NCBI RefSeq assembly: GCF_964275005.1
Contig: NC_092690.1
Span: forward strand, 7,126,336 to 7,190,335
Reading direction: 5' to 3'
DNA length: 64,000 nt
From: Diadema setosum
Lineage: Eukaryota > Echinodermata > Echinoidea > Diadematoida > Diadematidae
Shown piece after piece: positions 59,752 through 64,000 of the stretch. The notes under the pieces are model-generated. The model was not told the DNA's origin and searched no databases. It saw only the letters and a program-made list of their open reading frames with translations. Position numbers and translations under genes: made by a program. Positions within the stretch are counted from its first letter, which is position 1; each line of letters opens with the position of its first letter.

Positions 59752-60097
59752 TTAACCCATATCGGGCCAACGCACGTGTGTAAACAAACACGCAAGTGGC
59801 CCAGCACTATTCGCGCACACACGCCGACAAAGAGACAACTCTCCAAACAATCGCGCTTCATTAGCAAGCAATGCAAAACCCATAGACAACTTATATGTCA
59901 TTTGAAAGAGGAAAAAAGTCTCTTTACTACGATATATAACATGCTGCCATTTAATGCATAGTACAGTCATAGTACTCAGCGGAAGTGAATGACGTCATTA
60001 ATATGTCATTTCATTCACTACGGCATATTCCGTATGTGGCCCCTGCGGCATTCAGACGAACTACGGAATATCCCGTAGATGGTCCGATATGGGTTAA
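59752..60097. mobile_element. MITE with TTAACCCATATCGG termini
   Basis: TTAACCCATATCGGGCC at the left and GGTCCGATATGGGTTAA at the right. TTAA at both outer ends suggests a piggyBac-like TTAA target. It interrupts the right arm of the outer element. Confidence 0.8.
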
Positions 60098-60131
60098 GGA
60101 TTAAAAGTTGGAAATCTTTTTGGTAACACCT

Positions 60132-62085
60132 AGTACAAACATAAGACAGCTGTATTGTTTTAAAAAAGAAAGACACAAATAAAAAGCGAGAGGAAAGGAC
60201 AAGCGAGGAAGGAATAACCGAAAGAGACGGAAGTGTACAGGGAAAAAAAAAGAGATCAAATGAAGAGGAGTGAAGGGTCAAAACCAACGCACACGAAATA
60301 GGTGATGAGAAATGTTTGTATGTATGTTATACACACTATCACACTTAAGCGCACACACGAATACATTATGTGTGTATGTATATATTGCATGAAATGTTTA
60401 TTTCTACAAGAAATTGAGAACATAATTTACACGCGTGTTGATAATAAATGTGAAAGAGACGTTCAAAGTAGCCTGTGAAAGGAAAATAGTCCTAAACACA
60501 TATGTGTATTCACACTGTGTCCTATGATGCATATCTCTTATGTTTACATATCAGCAGTAAACTGGTCATTTTTTTTTTCTGTCCCGTTTCCTTTTGTCAA
60601 TGCAAGCTAATGCCCTATATAGGGCCTAAAATCAAATGGTCTAAATAAATACTCGTCGGTGATTATAGCCATAATGCAATCACATACCTAATACAGCTAG
60701 GATGGAAATTGTTGTATTGCTAGCAGTGACATCACATCCGGTGATGTAATTCAAGAATTTGATCGGCTGCCGACAGAGTAAGAATGAAAGGATGACTTCA
60801 GTAGCCATGTCAAAGCCTTGTCTATTGTTGTGAGGTTACATTGAATGATAGTCACTTAAGAGTAAAGTTTTTCCTCAAGGAGAAATTACTTTTTACTACA
60901 AAAAGACAATCTCTCTGGGAAAAAAAAGAACATTCCGCAAAGAGATGTTTATTAAACCTCTGAAAAGACAATATCCATACAATACCATATAACTAAAAAG
61001 AGATGAGTAGATTACAAACTATAAAGAGGCAAGCAAAGTGTTCTGACGATAATGGGTTTGGAGGTTTATCTACTTTCAATAGTGCAGGGAATTTTGTGTT
61101 CAAACGCAATTATAGAGTAGAGGTCATACAAAATGGTCAGATGCTTTTTAATAAGCAAAGAGAAATTTTAACAATCCATTGTAAAATTATAACTCAATTG
61201 CAATCTAATTTCGAAATATGCTAAGACATTCAAATTAGTACAAAAGAGATTTTTTTGTATATTTTAAGATGTAAAAACTGCGACATTTAATCATGCTAAC
61301 CAACGAACGAGAAATGCAGAGAAAATAAAAACCTTCACAGCCAAATAAGCGTTTAGTGATAGCTTGTGCTATTAAAATAATCGCTTTCCTCCATTTTTCG
61401 TTGCTAGATGTCTCTCAACATCTTTCTGGAAGTGCTAAAATTGATGGTGATCGGTGCAAACTGTCTAAAATAATTAAAATCTGAATATATCTACTCACCC
61501 TGTTGCATTATTTGGCACGTCCTATGGATTTGGAACCTCCCTTTGCTATGTAGTTGCAACTGTATATTTATAGTCCGTTTAGATTGAAGAATCCGACAAA
61601 AAAAATAGTGTCACTGCTCATTAACATAATGTATTGCCACTGAAAATTAATATTATGTCCTTTGTGTGTTTCATTTTGGTTTTCCACAAAAGGAAGGTGA
61701 AATCCACACGAACAAATTAATGTATTTCCGTTTCATCGCATTTCATCTCGGTTCTCGACGTATACCTTTAATAGACAACTCTGCTTTGAATGAAATTTTT
61801 GGTAATCATGGCGTTTGGTCATTGACGCTGAGATCTCGCCATAATGAAAATAAAAAATGAACGTGAAATGTAGTTGATAATGTTTCCTTAAATTCAAGTG
61901 AAATTCATCGCACTATTCATCTCACTATTTTGCCTATATCTAAGGCAATAAAAGGGATTCATGTCAGACATAACCCACTGGAAAAAGGGGGGTATCGATC
62001 ACACATCAGGCTCCATCCACACACGTCCTCTTTCGAGAAACACTTATTCCAAAAGCTGCTTTATCGCCATAACTGCTGTTTGTAT
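60132..62085. other. Spacer with no recognised gene
   Basis: AT-rich; frames at 61003-61224 and 61666-61860 show no known motif or splice context that I can support. Confidence 0.5.
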
Positions 62086-62088
62086 ACC

Positions 62089-62090
<2 letters not shown>

Positions 62091-62122
<32 letters not shown>
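62091..62122. repeat. Poly(A) run, about 32 bp
   Basis: An uninterrupted A run on the plus strand. It may mark the tail of a processed or retroposed sequence, but none is identifiable upstream. Confidence 0.85.
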
Positions 62123-62124
<2 letters not shown>

Positions 62125-62433
62125 CTGTGAGTTCTGTGACACGTCTGTGTCAGTGCGCTAGCAAAATCTCCTCTTTGACACAGGAAGTTCTGTCGTAGAC
62201 AGCCATAAAGACTGGCCCGTGGTCTCTTGCCGCTGTGGTTGCACTCCACTCTTTATCGTGTCTTGTTCTCCTCACCGTGAGCGGTGTTTGTAAACTAGAG
62301 GGTACCTTGCGTTCTTTTTAGAGCGCAGTACACCTCTCTTTCGTAAGTTCCCACGGTCCTATACCACAGAACTCTGTGTGCTATACCCGACGCTACAGTC
62401 CATCATTTCATGGAAGTAATGACAAGACCGCCC

Positions 62434-63851
62434 TCATAAGATTGAACAAATGCTAGATGATAGCTTGCCCGATGCAGGGAGTCGAGTCGAGAGCGAGAAG
62501 AGAGAGGGCGAGTTGATGATGGGCGAACCAAGTGCATTTTTCGCAGGAACGCCGGTGTCCTTCAAAGACACTCGACTATTCGGTGCAAGAGCTCCTGATA
62601 TTTGGTCGGGTTCAGGTGTGGTGGGATGTCGAAATCCGGCTTGACTCTTCGCCCCATGATCTGAGTATTGACAAGACGTAAGAACCAAGGACAAGTATCA
62701 AAGCAAGTCCATCTGATTCGCATAATCATATTTCCGAATCAAACTGCTTTAAATATATGGCATGTGTGGGGTAAAACACGCCCGTTTAGGCAAACTCCTA
62801 GTAGAAAGTAGACGTGTGTGGACGTAACAGACAAAACGATTGGCATCAGCACATCGTATATCTGACCCTTTCTACGAGCTTCATGGCCTTATGATTGTGA
62901 TTTATATTTTTTGTGCGTTTAGGTTTTCTTTTCTTTCTTTTTTTTGCATTATCAGCTGTATCACAAAACACCCTACTGGACAAATTTTCTGCAATAAAGC
63001 CGCAAATTAAAGGAGATATCACTATTTTTCTCAATAAACAGTTACGGTGACGGTTTATTGTTGAAACGGGTTGTAATAAAACAATTTTTCACATTTTGTA
63101 TAATACTTGACATTGATTATACTGATTAACATTTCATGTTGTTTATCTTAATACCAAATTCACATTCTTAGAATCATTTTGAAGCCTTAAAGCTGGGTTT
63201 TCTTTCCATCCGCAAGTGTTAGCAAAGGGCTTCAAGATGCCTTCCAGAAATTCCCGACGTTTACACAATCGGACGGTTTTTCTTTATCACGTGTCTATCT
63301 TTAATGAATATAGGTAATGTATGAAATCTGCATTCTGGTGGAGTCACACTATCGGAAATTGGCACGTGACTGTCATAGGAGTATAGAATTATCAATTTTG
63401 TTCAAAGTCGGCCCCAAAGTTGGTCAAATGCCATCAACAGCCGAAGCAACTACGATGCCTACAAGAAGGCTACACGATGGCACCCGAACTGCACAAGAAG
63501 GCTATATGAAGATGAGATACTTTATTCCACAAAACACAGAAAGGAAACACTGTAATGACCGTGGCTCCACGAAGATTTTGACCGCTTTCGGCGAAAAGTC
63601 CCTATTTGCTGTACAATATTATGGGCTAACTACCTGGTATTGAGATTCCATTTGGCGAAGGTTCGACGTCGACTGCGATTCCATGGGACGAAGGTTCGAC
63701 GTCGCCTGACTCCTCAGCTTGATCAGCTGCGTTCGTGGCGCCCTCAGCGCTGGCTCGCGTGATGAAGTATGTCATCATGTCACCCTTTCCTTTGATGTGC
63801 ACACTCCCTCTGATCTCTGCATGGAATTTTGTCTCCAGACCCTTGAGCAAA
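62434..63851 (-). CDS. Adenylyl cyclase, C-terminal exons (gene continues past the window edge)
   Basis: Exon 63851-63634 begins after ACTAG and reads LLKGLETKFHAEIRG, then SVHIKGKGDMMTYFI. This is the closing strand of the second class III cyclase domain; TYF instead of TYW favours adenylyl over guanylyl cyclase. A polar tail follows with an 11-residue direct repeat (DVEPSSHGIAV, DVEPSPNGISI). The exon ends at CAG before GTAGTT in phase 1. The next exon, 62660-62434, has a pyrimidine-rich acceptor ending ACTCAG and joins in frame for 75 residues, rich in Ser/Pro, ending SSSICSIL and a stop. The last residues fit a class I PDZ ligand. The enzyme would make cAMP at the plasma membrane. Exon 2 is inferred from phase and splice sites; without it the frame stops two codons later at 63626. 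Confidence 0.7.
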
Positions 63852-64000
63852 CTAGTAATTACACGGAGAATTAAGAATTAAACAGAATAATGTATTGTCT
63901 TCTCTGTCTTTGCTTTCTTACTTATTCCCCGTTTTCAGGGAGAATGTCATGAAAACAATTTGAGATCAAAAAAAAAAGATTTCTTCTCGTTTAACATCAT

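Larger units (their letters stand above)
57141..60131. mobile_element. Outer GGTGTTAC-terminus element carrying two later insertions
   Basis: The left end TAGGTGTTACCC and right end GGTAACACCTA carry TA on both sides. The arms stay complementary for over 130 bp when the two insertions are set aside (GATAACACTCTCATTGATAT pairs with ATATCAATGTCAGTGTTATC). A TA target and GGTGTTAC ends suggest a Tc1/mariner-like non-autonomous element of about 0.75 kb. A relative is at 826-1175. Confidence 0.75.

Noticed and set aside
61003-61224. 73-residue plus-strand frame
   Set aside because: No recognised motif, AT-biased, and no splice or promoter context.
63317-63643. 108-residue plus-strand frame
   Set aside because: It lies in the intron opposite the cyclase exons, has no motif, and its end overlaps the better-supported cyclase exon.

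Overview
The window looks like a piece of a marine deuterostome genome, most likely an echinoderm such as a sea urchin. This is inferred from AT-rich DNA with long intergenic spacers, intron-containing host genes, CR1/L2- and L1/Tx1-type LINEs, and a very dense load of small inverted-repeat DNA elements. The species cannot be fixed from the sequence alone. No tRNA, rRNA, CRISPR or prokaryotic operon structure is seen, and no LTR, viral or Polinton-like element was recognised.

The main content is a head-to-tail array of four UDP-glycosyltransferase (UGT) genes, all on the minus strand: A (6520-9939), B (14748-20537), C (29028-33177) and D (38004-41876). Each has four coding exons with identical phases (0, 1, 2). 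Exons 2 and 3 are exactly 244 and 220 bp in all four. The proteins would be 534-539 aa, with signal peptide, catalytic His and Asp, UGT signature, C-terminal membrane anchor and a Lys-containing ER tail. B, C and D look intact. A carries one in-frame stop in exon 2 and a GC splice donor. Intron and flank similarity pairs A with B and C with D, which suggests stepwise duplication. The Gln of the donor-sugar Asp-Gln pair is Gly in B and His in C. A short promoter block, with an HNF4-like core and a CCAAT box in some copies, lies 230-350 bp upstream of the start codons.

About 42.6-53.6 kb is LINE territory. An apparently intact CR1/L2-type ORF of 1067 aa (43253-46456) is followed by an array of roughly 0.97-kb tandem units (about 46.7-52.1 kb), then a lone L1-type ORF1 (52580-53590), all read on the minus strand. 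Fragments of other LINEs lie at 12.3, 35.1, 36.7 and 55.6 kb.

The right part holds a three-layer transposon nest (57141-60131) containing a decayed PIF/Harbinger copy. At the far right, on the minus strand, are what I read as the last two exons of a transmembrane adenylyl cyclase (62434-63851). Spacers and introns are filled with MITE families (several with two or more copies here), a 1.37-kb palindrome made of two MITEs head to head (25197-26568), microsatellites and a satellite fragment at the left edge.
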